22,134 bases of DNA, from contig CAMWLX010000012.1 in assembly GCA_947175225.1 (NCBI GenBank), forward strand, positions 1 through 22,134. Direction: 5' to 3'. Below are positions 1 through 9,145 of this stretch, in pieces. A model generated the notes under the pieces. That model saw only the letters and a program-made list of their open reading frames with translations. It was not told the origin of the DNA and did no database searches. The stretch is from an uncultured Porphyromonadaceae bacterium. GTDB taxonomy: Bacteria; Bacteroidota; Bacteroidia; Bacteroidales; Muribaculaceae. The position numbers and the translations under genes were made by a program. Each line of letters opens with the position of its first letter. The first letter of the stretch is position 1.

Positions 1-61
1 ACAGAGCTTTCCTTGATAAAAAACGTGTTTTTCCCCTGCTTATTGTCTCTCCTTGGCTTTT

Positions 62-1258
62 TTATTTTAGGTGGGCGGCGTAGGCGAAGATGCGGTCGAA
101 GATGCGGCGGTCTTCGTCGGTGAGGGTGAGGGCGCGACGCGCCATCACTCGCTCGGCTACTGTCAGGAATTTCTTGACGGGGACGTCGACAAAACCGCCA
201 TTGGCACTCCCTTCCTGAAAACTGGGTACGAAGACCCGAGGGAAACCGGCTCCATAGACGTTGACGCCAACTCCTATGACTGTGGCGGTGTTGAGCATGA
301 CATTGACACCAAGTTTGGAATGGTCGCCGATAATGGGACCGCAAAATTGAAGATCGGTGCGGGCAAAGGAATGTAGGCGGTAGTTCCAAAGACGGATCTT
401 GGAGTAGTCGTTCTTGAGGTTTGAGCAGTTGACTCCTGCGCCAATGTTGCACCACTCCCCTACCACGGCATTCCCGAGGTAGCCGTCGTGGGCTTTGTTG
501 GAATAGCCGAAGATTACGGAGTTGTCGACTTCACCACCTGCCTTGACGTAGGGACCGAATGTGGAACCCCCATATAGTTTTGCACCCATCCGGGCTTTGG
601 AGTGGTCGCAGAACGCGATGGGACCACGGACGCAACAACCTTCCATGATGACGGCATCCTTGCCGATGTAGATAGGACCTTCCTTGACGTTTAGGATTGC
701 GCCTTCCACTTCTGCTCCTTCCTCGATGAAGAGCATGGGGCGACCGTCGGGGTCTGTGAGTGGACCGAGAAGCTTATTTGATTCCGGCAGAGGGCGTGAG
801 GGGCGGTCGGCGGTGATACGCAGGAAGTCTTCGACGAGTACTTCAGGATTGAGGATGAAGACATCATAGACATTGCGTAGGCGACGGAGGTCTTCTTCGA
901 AAATGTCGGAGAAGTTATGGGCATCGAGGTCGGTCCAAGAGCCACGGAAGGCGAGGGTGCGCTCTTCGGAGATGATGGCCTGTCCCGGATTGAGGGAGAC
1001 GATACGGGCTGCGATGTCGGCATCAGGGATCACTGCTCCTGAGATGAAGAGAAATTCTTCGGATTTGTCGTCGGGCTGACCAAAACGCTCGCGCAGGTAT
1101 TCTACAGGGAGGGCGTGGATGTGGGCATCGGGGAGGAAGGATTCCCACTTTTCGCGAATGGTGGTGATGCCTACGCGGAAGTCGCAGATGGGTCGGGTGA
1201 AGGACAGGGGGAGGAGATCGTAGTGATCATCGGGATTGTCGAAGAGGGCTATTTTCAT
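62..1258 (-). CDS. GlmU-like putative sugar-1-phosphate nucleotidyltransferase / acyltransferase
   Basis: 398 residues. The N-terminus (ALFDNPDDHYDLLPLSF, then TRPICDFRVG and TIREKWE) is typical of the Bacteroidetes GlmU-like family, in which a degenerate nucleotidyltransferase domain is fused to a left-handed beta-helix. From about residue 200 the protein shows hexapeptide-type turns (GAILNV, GPIYIGKDAVI, GNAVVGEWCNIGAG) as in acyltransferases that acetylate amino sugars. By family it probably makes or modifies a nucleotide-activated sugar for the envelope in the cytoplasm; the exact substrate cannot be read. I chose the ATG at 1256-1258, since the reading frame extending to 1360 crosses the promoter and its extra residues are low complexity. 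It is transcribed alone from the promoter at 1297-1328. No convincing terminator lies in the 61 bases after the stop. Classical GlmU carries a GxGTRM-type pyrophosphorylase signature at its N-terminus, which I do not see here. Confidence 0.85.
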   Translation of the reverse strand: MKIALFDNPDDHYDLLPLSFTRPICDFRVGITTIREKWESFLPDAHIHALPVEYLRERFGQPDDKSEEFLFISGAVIPDADIAARIVSLNPGQAIISEERTLAFRGSWTDLDAHNFSDIFEEDLRRLRNVYDVFILNPEVLVEDFLRITADRPSRPLPESNKLLGPLTDPDGRPMLFIEEGAEVEGAILNVKEGPIYIGKDAVIMEGCCVRGPIAFCDHSKARMGAKLYGGSTFGPYVKAGGEVDNSVIFGYSNKAHDGYLGNAVVGEWCNIGAGVNCSNLKNDYSKIRLWNYRLHSFARTDLQFCGPIIGDHSKLGVNVMLNTATVIGVGVNVYGAGFPRVFVPSFQEGSANGGFVDVPVKKFLTVAERVMARRALTLTDEDRRIFDRIFAYAAHLK

Positions 1259-1296
1259 ATTTTTGCTTTCGGATTGGCTTTTTTGTTTATGGTTTG

Positions 1297-1328
1297 CAAA
1301 ATTAGTAAAAAAAAATTGGAATTGCAAA
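1297..1328 (-). promoter_or_regulatory. Bacteroidetes-type promoter of the GlmU-like gene
   Basis: Read on the minus strand, TTTG (1328-1325) is followed after exactly 20 bases by TAATTTTG (1304-1297). This matches the known Bacteroidetes sigma-ABfr consensus (TTTG, 19-21 bases, TAnnTTTG) at every fixed position. Transcription should begin near 1291, giving a leader of about 33 nt before the ATG at 1258. A long A/T tract fills the spacer. Confidence 0.75.
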
Positions 1329-1336
1329 TTGGGGAT

Positions 1337-1369
1337 GTGCTCACTACGTTCGCACCACAATCGAGTGCT
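1337..1369. repeat. Diverged copy of the dispersed GCTCACTAC element
   Basis: GTGCTCACTACG at 1337-1348 matches the 3' part of the dispersed element seen at 17522-17546 (GTGCTCACTACG). It is followed by CGCACCACAATCGAGTGC, which keeps GTGC/GCAC complementarity but not the compact stem. It lies just upstream of the promoter at 1297-1328. Confidence 0.45.
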
Positions 1370-1370
1370 T

Positions 1371-1552
1371 TTTGGGGAGGATATATTAGGGTAGATAATG
1401 AACCGGGAAGGGGTGCCGGGTGTTTAATTGATAAAAGGATGAAGAGGGGTATTGAATCCCGGACAAAATAAAAATCTTTACGCAAAGTTGCTGACGGCAT
1501 CCCCAAAGGCGCGAAGCCTTTCAGAAGATATTGCAGCATGTATAGAATCCTT
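1371..1552. other. Long spacer between the GlmU-like gene and tamL, no gene seen
   Basis: I find no plausible coding frame, tRNA or complete promoter here. The only structure is a perfect 6-bp hairpin at 1505-1521 (AAAGGC, loop GCGAA, GCCTTT). The string AAAGGCTTCGCG on its minus strand recurs on the plus strand at 17474-17485 beside another dispersed-repeat copy, so this stretch is probably part of the same repeat family. Confidence 0.4.
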
Positions 1553-1584
1553 AAAACGCCGAGGTTTGACCTCGGCGTTTTTTT
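1553..1584 (-). terminator. Hairpin terminator after tamL, probably bidirectional
   Basis: The arm AAAACGCCGAGGT (1553-1565) pairs perfectly over 13 bp with ACCTCGGCGTTTT (1569-1581) around a three-base loop. It lies about 40 bases after the tamL stop. The run of seven T (1578-1584) is on the plus strand, with four on the minus strand, so it can work both ways. As no plus-strand gene ends here, ending the tamB-tamL transcript is its likely job. Confidence 0.8.
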
Positions 1585-1595
1585 GCTTTATTTGA

Positions 1596-1620
1596 GACAC
1601 ACGCGGAGCGTGCTCTCTAC
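1596..1620. repeat. Dispersed 25-bp hairpin element, copy 1
   Basis: GACACACGCGGAGCGTGC followed by TCTCTAC. The core CACGC-GGA-GCGTG forms a stem with a three-base loop. It matches 21 of 25 positions at 9011-9035 and is the same length as the copy at 17522-17546. It sits between the tamL stop and the terminator. Confidence 0.7.
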
Positions 1621-1624
1621 TTTG

Positions 1625-3949
1625 TTAGAATGGGTAGCCGAGAGCGAGGTGAAGGGCGAAGGCGTGTTTGAAGGGGACGTTGAAGTAGTGGGGGGTGCCG
1701 TTGGAGTAGGGGGTGTGGAGACCGTAGCCTACGTCAAGGCGTATCACCATCATGCCGAGGTCGTAGCGAAGGCCTGCCCCGGTGCCAAGGGCTATGTCTT
1801 TCAGGAAAGTCTTCCCTTCCAACTTTCCGCCGGGTCGTAGAGGATCGCTTTTTAAAAGCCAGATGTTGCCGGCATCAAGGAAGGCGGCTCCGTGTAGATC
1901 GCCGGCTATCGGGAAGCGGTATTCGGAGTTGACCTCGAATTTGAAGGTACCTGTCTGGTCGAAGTATCCGTTGACGAGATCAGCGGGTGCGCGGTAGCTG
2001 CCGGGACCGATGGAGCGGACTGTGAAAGCGCGTATCGAGTTGGCGCCACCGATGTAGAACTGCTCAGAATAAGGCACTTCCTTGGCATTGCCGTAGGCAT
2101 GGGCAGCCCCAAGGAGGACACGGGAGACAAGCCATCGGTCTTGCTTCGGGAAAAGACGATGATTCCAGACGAGCTGCAATTGCCCTTTTACAAACTGCGC
2201 AAAGGGAATGCCGAATAGTTTCTTCACTCCTTTTACCTTGGCGAGATCATAAACTACATCGAAAATATTTCCCGCCTCCGTGAAAAGGGCAGTGAAAGTG
2301 ATCTCATTATTCTGTTCACGCTCAAACCATTTATTATAAGTGTAAGTATAGCTGAGCTGTGGGATGAAACGGCTTTCAAAACTGAGGGCTACAGCCGGAT
2401 TCATTGCCATTACGGAGTCGAAGTCAGCCGTAGTGCGGATAAGCTTATTATAAGTCAGCTTAAAGGGGGTGAAGGAGTTGGTGGCATGTCGGGTGGCACG
2501 CCATTCATATGTGATGCCCATGTTGTATTCCGCCATCATGAAGTATTTCGGACGGTTTAGGACCGATCCTCCGAGAGAGATTGTGGTCCAGTTAAGGTCG
2601 CGCTGCGAACGAGGGATAAACTTCGGAGCCAACAAGCGTGGGAACGCGAGTGATGACTGCAGACCGAACTCATAGGAATTGAACACACTCGAGCGGTTGC
2701 GCCCCGTCTGCCACTCATAATCGGCTGTCAGGGAAACCGACAGTTTTTCGCCCCCACCGAAAATGTTGTTGTGGGTGAACGACGCGATCAGACCCGGCCC
2801 GATATATGAATTTGATTTGGATGTAGCATTCACTTCTATCGATGCTTCCATTGGGCGGTCGTAGCGGCAAGTGATATAGACATCCATCAGAGGGTTCTTG
2901 GCAGAAGAGTCGGCAAGCACAGGTTGGATTTCAATATTTGAGAAAATTCCGAGACGAGAAAGGCGGGTCTGGGTGCGATCCATATCGCGCACAGAGAACA
3001 CCTTACCTTCACGGAAAGTGATGCAACCGGGGATGAGATTTTTCCTCACGCGCTGCGGACGCATGATGATTAGCTCTCCCCTATCTGTATGGAGAGTATC
3101 CGGGATTCCGGGGCTATATATTTCATTGCGCTGGAGGAGAGTGATGATGTTGCGCGTACGATATTTGCGCAGAGCAATAGAAGGGATATTGTCGGCATAG
3201 TCGAGCCTGAGAGCCACGGCATGAGGAGTGAGGAAAGTATCGGCAAGAAACTCGAGATATTCCGGACGGAAATAGTAGTAGCCACGGTTACGGACATTAT
3301 TGGCGACTTTCACGCGGAAAGCAGAAAGGGAATCAACCGAGAATATCGACCCCTTCTGAAGCCACTCATTATGCCGGGCAAGTGAATCGACGATGCCATC
3401 CAAGCCTACAGGGGGACGCTTGAGATATATGATGCTGTCGATTCTGTAAGGGGAAGAGACATCGAATGTATATTCTATGGTTGCTTTCTTGGGATTCTTC
3501 TTGTTGAGAACCTCCTCGAAAGTAGCAGTAGAGCCGAAATAACCATTATTGGCAAGGATTTCCTCCACCATCTTAGTGCGCATATTGGCACGCACGTCTG
3601 TGACGAGTACGGGGGGCTTTGCCAGCTGACGATAGAGCCAGCCGTAGATGCCTCCGGCAGAGTCGTTCCAGTTATTGTAGACCCAAAGACCTATGGGGAA
3701 AGGGGTTCGCTTATAGGGAGAAAGAAGCGGATAAGGGTTGTTGGGCTTGACATTGACAGCCTGCTGGAGCTGCGAGACGAGAGCGGATGGGATTTTTTCA
3801 TCGCCTGTGGGATTAATCTTGATCTTCATGCCGTTGTATAGCACTTCGTCTTCGCCGAGACGGCGAGTCGTGCTGCAAGATACGGCTATGATGGATATAA
3901 GACAGAGGGCACAGAGAGGGAGGAATTTGAGGATATGGCTATTTTTCAT
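1625..3949 (-). CDS. tamL: TamL, lipoprotein member of the Omp85/BamA family
   Basis: 774 residues. A signal peptide ends in a lipobox with the lipidated cysteine at residue 25 (IAVSC), followed by STTRRLGEDEVLYNG, the typical start of Bacteroidetes TamL. Residues about 30-360 form the periplasmic POTRA-like region (for example RLSRLGIFSNIEI near 330-341). From about 367 to the end, alternating aromatic and polar strands form the outer-membrane barrel, closing with a terminal phenylalanine (LHLALGYPF). The Omp85 loop-6 motif is present as GGANSIRAF (IRAF 639-642); the arginine is kept, but glycine of the usual RGF/RGY is alanine. By family it works with TamB in inserting or moving outer-membrane components. 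Its ATG lies inside the end of tamB (11-base overlap), so the two are translationally coupled. The length is normal. Confidence 0.93.
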   Translation of the reverse strand: MKNSHILKFLPLCALCLISIIAVSCSTTRRLGEDEVLYNGMKIKINPTGDEKIPSALVSQLQQAVNVKPNNPYPLLSPYKRTPFPIGLWVYNNWNDSAGGIYGWLYRQLAKPPVLVTDVRANMRTKMVEEILANNGYFGSTATFEEVLNKKNPKKATIEYTFDVSSPYRIDSIIYLKRPPVGLDGIVDSLARHNEWLQKGSIFSVDSLSAFRVKVANNVRNRGYYYFRPEYLEFLADTFLTPHAVALRLDYADNIPSIALRKYRTRNIITLLQRNEIYSPGIPDTLHTDRGELIIMRPQRVRKNLIPGCITFREGKVFSVRDMDRTQTRLSRLGIFSNIEIQPVLADSSAKNPLMDVYITCRYDRPMEASIEVNATSKSNSYIGPGLIASFTHNNIFGGGEKLSVSLTADYEWQTGRNRSSVFNSYEFGLQSSLAFPRLLAPKFIPRSQRDLNWTTISLGGSVLNRPKYFMMAEYNMGITYEWRATRHATNSFTPFKLTYNKLIRTTADFDSVMAMNPAVALSFESRFIPQLSYTYTYNKWFEREQNNEITFTALFTEAGNIFDVVYDLAKVKGVKKLFGIPFAQFVKGQLQLVWNHRLFPKQDRWLVSRVLLGAAHAYGNAKEVPYSEQFYIGGANSIRAFTVRSIGPGSYRAPADLVNGYFDQTGTFKFEVNSEYRFPIAGDLHGAAFLDAGNIWLLKSDPLRPGGKLEGKTFLKDIALGTGAGLRYDLGMMVIRLDVGYGLHTPYSNGTPHYFNVPFKHAFALHLALGYPF

Positions 3950-6900
3950 TTTCTTCTTCCTTTTTTGGGATTGCTTTTAGGGAATCGGCGGGAATCTCTT
4001 CGGCCGAGGCAGCCTCGCTCAAGGAGTCTGCCGGAGATGACAATGCGCGTTTCTCCTTATAGTTTTTCCATTTTTCTTTGAAGTATCTGCTGAGGCCGAA
4101 ATGTGTGATTTCGGTGAAAAATGCAAGGCGACGGCGCAGGGAAAGACCGACACCTGTCTCAGTGACTTCCCCTTCGAGCACACTTTCGAATCCGGTATGG
4201 CGGAAAAGCCGAGCATTAAGGCTCATGCTGTTGGTCTGCTTGAGGATATACTCAAATGCGATGTCGCTAATGAGATTCTGCTGGAAATTCTCATCGGAAG
4301 AAGCATCCGTAGAGTAATTGCCGCCAACTATGATCTTGAAGCGGTTGTTGAGCAGAGATTTCGACACTTGATAAGAATAGGAAGTGTTGGTATTTGTGTT
4401 GCCGTTCGTGCCGGTCTCATACTGATTGACACCAAGGTTGATGTCAACGCCTTTGACATTGTTGGCAAGGAAGGAGTTGAGTTGCGATGAGAGGAAACTA
4501 AAGAGGGAGCTGGTAGCGAAATTAGAACCCACAGACTTTGCGCTCGGGCCTGCATACCGGCCGGTGAGCAAAAGGTTCATCGCCTGCTGCATGCGCTGGT
4601 CGGCCGTCATTGACTGCAATTCATTGCTGATGCTCATATCATCATCCGTAGAGAGGTCGAAGACGACAGAGGGAGCCGACAGAGTGTTGCCGATATTCAG
4701 CGTGACAAGGAAATTGACAAGGTTAGTATTTCCATTCATCTGAATGCTGGCCTTCACCTGATCGGTAGCCTTAATGGAAAGAGCCGGATTCATAATATTT
4801 CCGCTCCACGTGATATGGCTATTCTGGTCGAAATCGAAATTCTTCTTTCCGATGAGGGGAATACTATAATTTGCATAGCCTGTGCCGGTGTAAAGAGTTC
4901 CGGTCAGCTTCATGTCGCCTACATAGTTTTGGAAATAGTTGAGCGTTCCGGAAGGATTGCACTCCACCTTTCCCTGGTCGCCGAGATTGACAGTCACTTG
5001 CATTCCTTGGGAGAGGATCGCCTTCGCAGTGATGCGCATGCCCATTGTAGACGTCAGGGAGTCAGCTTCCGCCACTTGAATAGAATCGTTGAAATTTACA
5101 AATTTCACAACGCCGTCGGCACCGGTGCCTTGCGAGATAGCATCGGAAGTCATCGCCATATTATAGTTGACATCAGTAGCGGGGAGAACATTGAGGACTG
5201 CATTGATATCCATAAACGACATCGGGCCCTTGACGGAGGCATCGAGATCGACAAAGAGTTTGCCGGTGACATCAGCCGAGCGGCTATTGCCCCCTACGAG
5301 CTGCATATTGACGGCTTTTGCAGAAAGATCAAACTTCATATCGGTCATCTTAGTGGCATCGACTGTGCCTCTGAGAGTGAGGGGATTTTTGTTGACTCCA
5401 TATATGTCAAATTCATGGAAGTCAAGCACATTGTCTTTCACTGTGATGGAATCTTGTCCGAATTTAAACTTAGTGCCAAGCATATTGAAGAAGAGTCCGA
5501 CTGAATCGCATGCAATGTTGCCGTTGAGAAGAGGAGCCGTAAAGCTGCCGCTGAGATTCATCGACCCGTTTAAAGCTCCGGAGAGGTTCATTGTATGCGG
5601 CGGGAAGAATGGGTTGGCTATGGAGAGCGGGAACTTAGTGAGGATAAGCTTCAGACGCTCTGCTATCAAGCCCCCACCCGGATTCAGGGAGTCGGGAGCT
5701 AGGATAAACTGCACAGCAGCAGCTTCAGCGCCATTGACCATAAGGCCTACTTTACCTGCGCTCTTGCCCTTATTCCCCATGCCGGCAGCCATAGTGAAAT
5801 TAAAATCACCTACTCGCTTCCGATCGAAGACGAGATCGCCGATATCGAGACTACCCTTGCCTACGAGGGCTTTGCCCGTGTAGCGCACATTGATATCGGA
5901 ATTGACGAGAGCCTTGACCGGTGGGGGATTGAGCATCATGTGGAGGAAATCTTCTACTTGGATATCCTTCAGATTGAGATGCAAATTATCTTGCCCCTTC
6001 TCGTTCTTCTCTGAGCGGAGAAGGATGCTGCTCTTGTCGCTGCTTGCCTGGAGATTGGCTTGAAGCTTTCGACTCAAGATATTGAAATCTATATAGTTGT
6101 CGAGATTGAAAGTCCAAGGAAGATAGGCGATGGTGGCCTTCAGAGGAGTGAAACGGATCGACATAATCGAGTCGGCAAGAGAGGCTGTGAAACCAAGGCG
6201 ATAGCCCATCTGCTTCTTAATATTATGCTGCACAAGATAAGCGGAAAGACGGTTTTCACCGAGATAGCCGCTAAGGCGGACATTGGCAAACTCATCGAAA
6301 GTGCCGGGACGGTTGCCGAGATGGACAATGTAATCAAGGAGCTGACCACGCGAATTGAGAGATGCCGTGATCGTATCGAGACGCATCGAGCCGGTATTGA
6401 GCGCATCAAGAGCCATGTTTCCGCTGATGATGGAGTCCTTATCGAGACGCAATGAGAAATCTTTGAAGCTCATGCCTGTGGGCTGGAGGAAAGTGGAAGC
6501 CACCCCTTTTCCATCTACATCAGCGGAGAGAGAGAAGGGGGGGAGTTTTTGCTCAAGTGCCTCCACATCGATACGCTTATCTTCTATCATCTTAGGCATT
6601 ATGGCAGAGACTTTCGTGAATCCATCGATTAGCGGCTTGAGACCAACCGAAGAAAGGAATCTTACAGTGGCGCCATCGGCAAGAATGCGGCAGTCTGTGT
6701 TGTCAGCTGTAGAGACAAACTTCAGATGCACGCTATCGGGAATCACGATGTCCTGACCGGGGAGATGCCAGTTGACGTCGTCGGCAGCGATGCCGACATT
6801 GTAGAGCCAAGTATGGGGAGAAGCAGTCCCGCTAACATGGATTTTGCCGGCTCCATTGTTTGTGGAGTCGGAAAGGCCAAGAGCCTTGAGATCGACATGA

Positions 6901-8891
6901 CGGAGGTCGGCTGTAAGATCTGCCTGGTAGAAATTATCGGAAATCCTGCCATTTCCCTCAATGTCGAACGAGAGGACGGGATTTGGAGAATTAGCCTTCA
7001 GAGTGAAATATTCGTCGCGAAGGGTGGCAAGGAGAGTAATGTCTTTGATATTATGCCCATTGTAGAGGGCGCTTGTGAGGTCGAGATGCACATCGGTATG
7101 GGCACCATGCTTTTCAGGATTGAAACTTACGCCTTGCGCAGTGAGGGAAGCCGTCACCGGCCCTATTGTCTTGTCGCCGATGAAATAGCCTACATTCAGG
7201 CTATGCACAGCAGCGCGGACATCGTAACGCTCGGAGTTCATGCCTACATGCCCGTCGGCAGCAAGGTTGCCTTGCGGAGTGGTCAGTTTGAAATCGGCTG
7301 CATAGTTCTCCCGATTGGCTGATGCTGTGCCCTTTATGGCGAGCGTTGGGATATTGACACCGTCGAGAGCCACAAATTTCTTGATTATCTCGGGGCGACG
7401 GAGTTCGCCATCGAATGTGAGATTAGCAATAAGATTCTTGAAGTCGAGGGCATTTTGGGCTTTGCCTGTGGCGCGGAGTGAAAGAGTGCCCGGGAGTGCA
7501 ATGTCAAACTGCTCAATGTCGGCATTCCCTAACTCACCATTGGCTTTTATCGCAGCGTTAAGGGGAGTCAGAGAAGGAATCACTTTGGTATATGTAGCGA
7601 GATCGGGCATGAAACTGTTGATGTCGCTCATGCCAAGGCTTGCGTTAAGGTTTACGTCGAGCAGAGCCTCCGGTTGGAAAGTGAGGAGTGCGTTAGGGAT
7701 AGCAGCAGTAGCCTCAAGATGAGAGAAGGGGGTACGGATATCGAAATCCTTGAGCATCATTCCTACGGAATCCATAGAGAAAGTGCCTTTTCCTTCAGTT
7801 ATGGTAAGGCCACATTGCTCCGTGCCTTTAAGATAAGTGATAGGGAGGGAGATAGTTGTAGCTTGGTTGTAGAAGTTTTCAAGCTCTATGTCGAGTCCTG
7901 AAACACGGATATCATTAGCGTCAAAACCACTTACCACCGGGGAATCCTTCACAGCGTAACGGGCATTGAAATCGGTAAGTGTGATCCGGTCGGCCACTAC
8001 GGTCGTGGGAGCTGAAGGAGCGGCAGTGGAGTCGGGAGCCGGAGCGGGATGCTCCTTAACGTATTCAAGAGATGGAGCAAGCATGAGGGCATCGCCGTGG
8101 GAAGCAGTGACATCGGCCATGCGGATAGAATTTGTCCTTAGGTCGATGACTCCATCATCGAGCGTAAGTTTTGACGTTTGAAACTTTAGAGTGTCTATGG
8201 TCGGGAGCATCATCATCAAGAATGTCATATTCTCGATGTTGAGTTTTTTAGCTGTAATATAAAAAGGTGTAGAAGTAGTGTCTTGAGGAGTAGGCTTTTG
8301 TTTCCAGACATCCATATTGAGTAATACTTCGCCGTTTTGGAGCTTAGCTTCGTTGAGAGAGATAGTGCTTGTCTTTATGTTGGCGCTTGACTTGTCGTCG
8401 ACTTCGAGGAGCCCGGCTTTGATTGTCATGAGCATGGATGAGTCGGGAGAGAGCATTCGATAGTATCCGTCGCGAAGCTTCAGCTTCTTGATCCGGACAT
8501 CAAGACCAAGGAGCGGACGGAGTTTAACGTCGACGATAGCCTCACGAGCGAGCACCATCGTATCGCCGGTGGCCTCGATTACGCTTACTCCTGAAAGAGA
8601 AAGATTCACAGGGAATTTGAGCCTTAATTTGTCGATACCAATCTTCATGCCGGTCTTATCTGAAACCATCTTTGTAGCAGTCTTTACGGCTAAGTTCTGT
8701 ACCGGAGGAAGATAGAGAAGCACGGGGATCAGCAGGATTAATAAGATAAGGCATCCGAGAACCTTTAGTGGGATTCGGAGCCAGGGACTACGGATAAGGT
8801 GCCTTTTGGGGGCTTTTTTTTCCGGAGCGGTGTTAGGGTCAGTCTGCGGTTGCGACTGAGGGTCGGTATTTGGATTATCTTTTGCTTGCAT
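3939..8891 (-). CDS. tamB: TamB, translocation and assembly module protein (DUF490/TamB domain)
   Basis: 1650 residues. A proline- and glutamine-rich cytoplasmic head (1-40) is followed by one inner-membrane anchor at about 41-62 (LGCLILLILLIPVLLYL), then AsmA-like repeats (KTGMKIGIDKLRLKF; LSLSGVSV) making a very long beta-rich periplasmic body. The C-terminal TamB domain carries the family's signature stretch around LLTGRYAGPS, ATSSLFSFLSSQLNSFL and the late SLLRR-like strands. A charged tail (KRALSSPADS to KEEENEK) follows the domain. By family, TamB spans the periplasm from the inner membrane to the Omp85 partner, here TamL encoded directly downstream, and is implicated in outer-membrane protein assembly or phospholipid transport. 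I see no exact promoter consensus in the 365-base divergent region upstream of its start. The size is at the upper end for TamB, as is usual in Bacteroidetes. Confidence 0.93.
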   Translation of the reverse strand: MQAKDNPNTDPQSQPQTDPNTAPEKKAPKRHLIRSPWLRIPLKVLGCLILLILLIPVLLYLPPVQNLAVKTATKMVSDKTGMKIGIDKLRLKFPVNLSLSGVSVIEATGDTMVLAREAIVDVKLRPLLGLDVRIKKLKLRDGYYRMLSPDSSMLMTIKAGLLEVDDKSSANIKTSTISLNEAKLQNGEVLLNMDVWKQKPTPQDTTSTPFYITAKKLNIENMTFLMMMLPTIDTLKFQTSKLTLDDGVIDLRTNSIRMADVTASHGDALMLAPSLEYVKEHPAPAPDSTAAPSAPTTVVADRITLTDFNARYAVKDSPVVSGFDANDIRVSGLDIELENFYNQATTISLPITYLKGTEQCGLTITEGKGTFSMDSVGMMLKDFDIRTPFSHLEATAAIPNALLTFQPEALLDVNLNASLGMSDINSFMPDLATYTKVIPSLTPLNAAIKANGELGNADIEQFDIALPGTLSLRATGKAQNALDFKNLIANLTFDGELRRPEIIKKFVALDGVNIPTLAIKGTASANRENYAADFKLTTPQGNLAADGHVGMNSERYDVRAAVHSLNVGYFIGDKTIGPVTASLTAQGVSFNPEKHGAHTDVHLDLTSALYNGHNIKDITLLATLRDEYFTLKANSPNPVLSFDIEGNGRISDNFYQADLTADLRHVDLKALGLSDSTNNGAGKIHVSGTASPHTWLYNVGIAADDVNWHLPGQDIVIPDSVHLKFVSTADNTDCRILADGATVRFLSSVGLKPLIDGFTKVSAIMPKMIEDKRIDVEALEQKLPPFSLSADVDGKGVASTFLQPTGMSFKDFSLRLDKDSIISGNMALDALNTGSMRLDTITASLNSRGQLLDYIVHLGNRPGTFDEFANVRLSGYLGENRLSAYLVQHNIKKQMGYRLGFTASLADSIMSIRFTPLKATIAYLPWTFNLDNYIDFNILSRKLQANLQASSDKSSILLRSEKNEKGQDNLHLNLKDIQVEDFLHMMLNPPPVKALVNSDINVRYTGKALVGKGSLDIGDLVFDRKRVGDFNFTMAAGMGNKGKSAGKVGLMVNGAEAAAVQFILAPDSLNPGGGLIAERLKLILTKFPLSIANPFFPPHTMNLSGALNGSMNLSGSFTAPLLNGNIACDSVGLFFNMLGTKFKFGQDSITVKDNVLDFHEFDIYGVNKNPLTLRGTVDATKMTDMKFDLSAKAVNMQLVGGNSRSADVTGKLFVDLDASVKGPMSFMDINAVLNVLPATDVNYNMAMTSDAISQGTGADGVVKFVNFNDSIQVAEADSLTSTMGMRITAKAILSQGMQVTVNLGDQGKVECNPSGTLNYFQNYVGDMKLTGTLYTGTGYANYSIPLIGKKNFDFDQNSHITWSGNIMNPALSIKATDQVKASIQMNGNTNLVNFLVTLNIGNTLSAPSVVFDLSTDDDMSISNELQSMTADQRMQQAMNLLLTGRYAGPSAKSVGSNFATSSLFSFLSSQLNSFLANNVKGVDINLGVNQYETGTNGNTNTNTSYSYQVSKSLLNNRFKIIVGGNYSTDASSDENFQQNLISDIAFEYILKQTNSMSLNARLFRHTGFESVLEGEVTETGVGLSLRRRLAFFTEITHFGLSRYFKEKWKNYKEKRALSSPADSLSEAASAEEIPADSLKAIPKKEEENEK

Positions 8892-8974
8892 TTAGATATA
8901 GTCTATATTGAATGTAACAATCCTCGCTTTTTGATAGTTTAAAACATTATGACAATTTTTAACAAAATGACAAT

Positions 8975-9004
8975 GCATGTATCAGGACCGCATGTATCAG
9001 GACC
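8975..9004. repeat. Perfect 15-bp tandem duplication
   Basis: GCATGTATCAGGACC occurs twice with no gap (8975-8989 and 8990-9004), immediately before a dispersed-repeat copy at 9011. I see no second locus with this unit in the window. Confidence 0.8.
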
Positions 9005-9010
9005 TGTCGG

Positions 9011-9035
9011 GACGCACGCGGAGCGTGCTAACTAC
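9011..9035. repeat. Dispersed 25-bp hairpin element, copy 2
   Basis: GACGCACGCGGAGCGTGC followed by TAACTAC. The core GCACGC-GGA-GCGTGC is a perfect 6-bp stem. Compared with the copy at 17522-17546, both stem arms have changed at the matching position, so pairing is kept. Confidence 0.75.
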
Positions 9036-9128
9036 ACTCACACACAAATTTGCGAAATATGTTGTAGAACATATGATATTATTTGGTGGATTGAGTGGGA
9101 TGTTGTAATTTTACGCCCGAAAGGAAAA

Positions 9129-9145
9129 AGTGTAGTTTATACACT
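9129..9145. promoter_or_regulatory. Candidate operator for the arabinose operon
   Basis: AGTGTAGTTTATACACT is a 17-bp inverted repeat with perfect 6-bp arms (AGTGTA / TACACT) and a 5-base centre. It covers the -33 position of the proposed galM promoter, where a repressor would block polymerase. That AraR binds it is inference from position only. Confidence 0.4.

Larger units (their letters stand above)
8892..9128. other. Divergent spacer between tamB and galM, tamB side
   Basis: This AT-rich stretch should contain the tamB promoter on the minus strand, but I find no TTTG / TAnnTTTG pair with correct spacing there. It holds a 15-bp tandem duplication (8975-9004) and a dispersed-repeat copy (9011-9035), described separately. 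No credible gene is present. Confidence 0.5.

Noticed and set aside
1307..1333. Repeated ATTG upstream of the GlmU-like gene read as a heptamer array
   Set aside because: Spacings are 6 and 7 bases with poor unit identity.
1464..1486. Possible minus-strand promoter (TTATTTTG with a TTTG upstream)
   Set aside because: The second base of the -7 box is wrong and the spacing of the two boxes is only 11 bases.
1255..1539. 94-codon minus-strand frame upstream of the GlmU-like gene
   Set aside because: It runs through the dispersed-repeat remnants and the promoter at 1297-1328. The residues (KGFAPLG type) are translated repeat DNA.
1553..1584. Plus-strand small RNA ending at the hairpin with seven T
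   Set aside because: The hairpin is better on the plus strand, but I find no plus-strand TAnnTTTG promoter in 1259-1552, so a plus-strand transcript is unsupported.
4815..5504. Open frame of 229 codons on the plus strand inside tamB
   Set aside because: Antisense to the beta-rich tamB body, with no promoter and no family resemblance. Several similar shadow frames occur throughout tamB.
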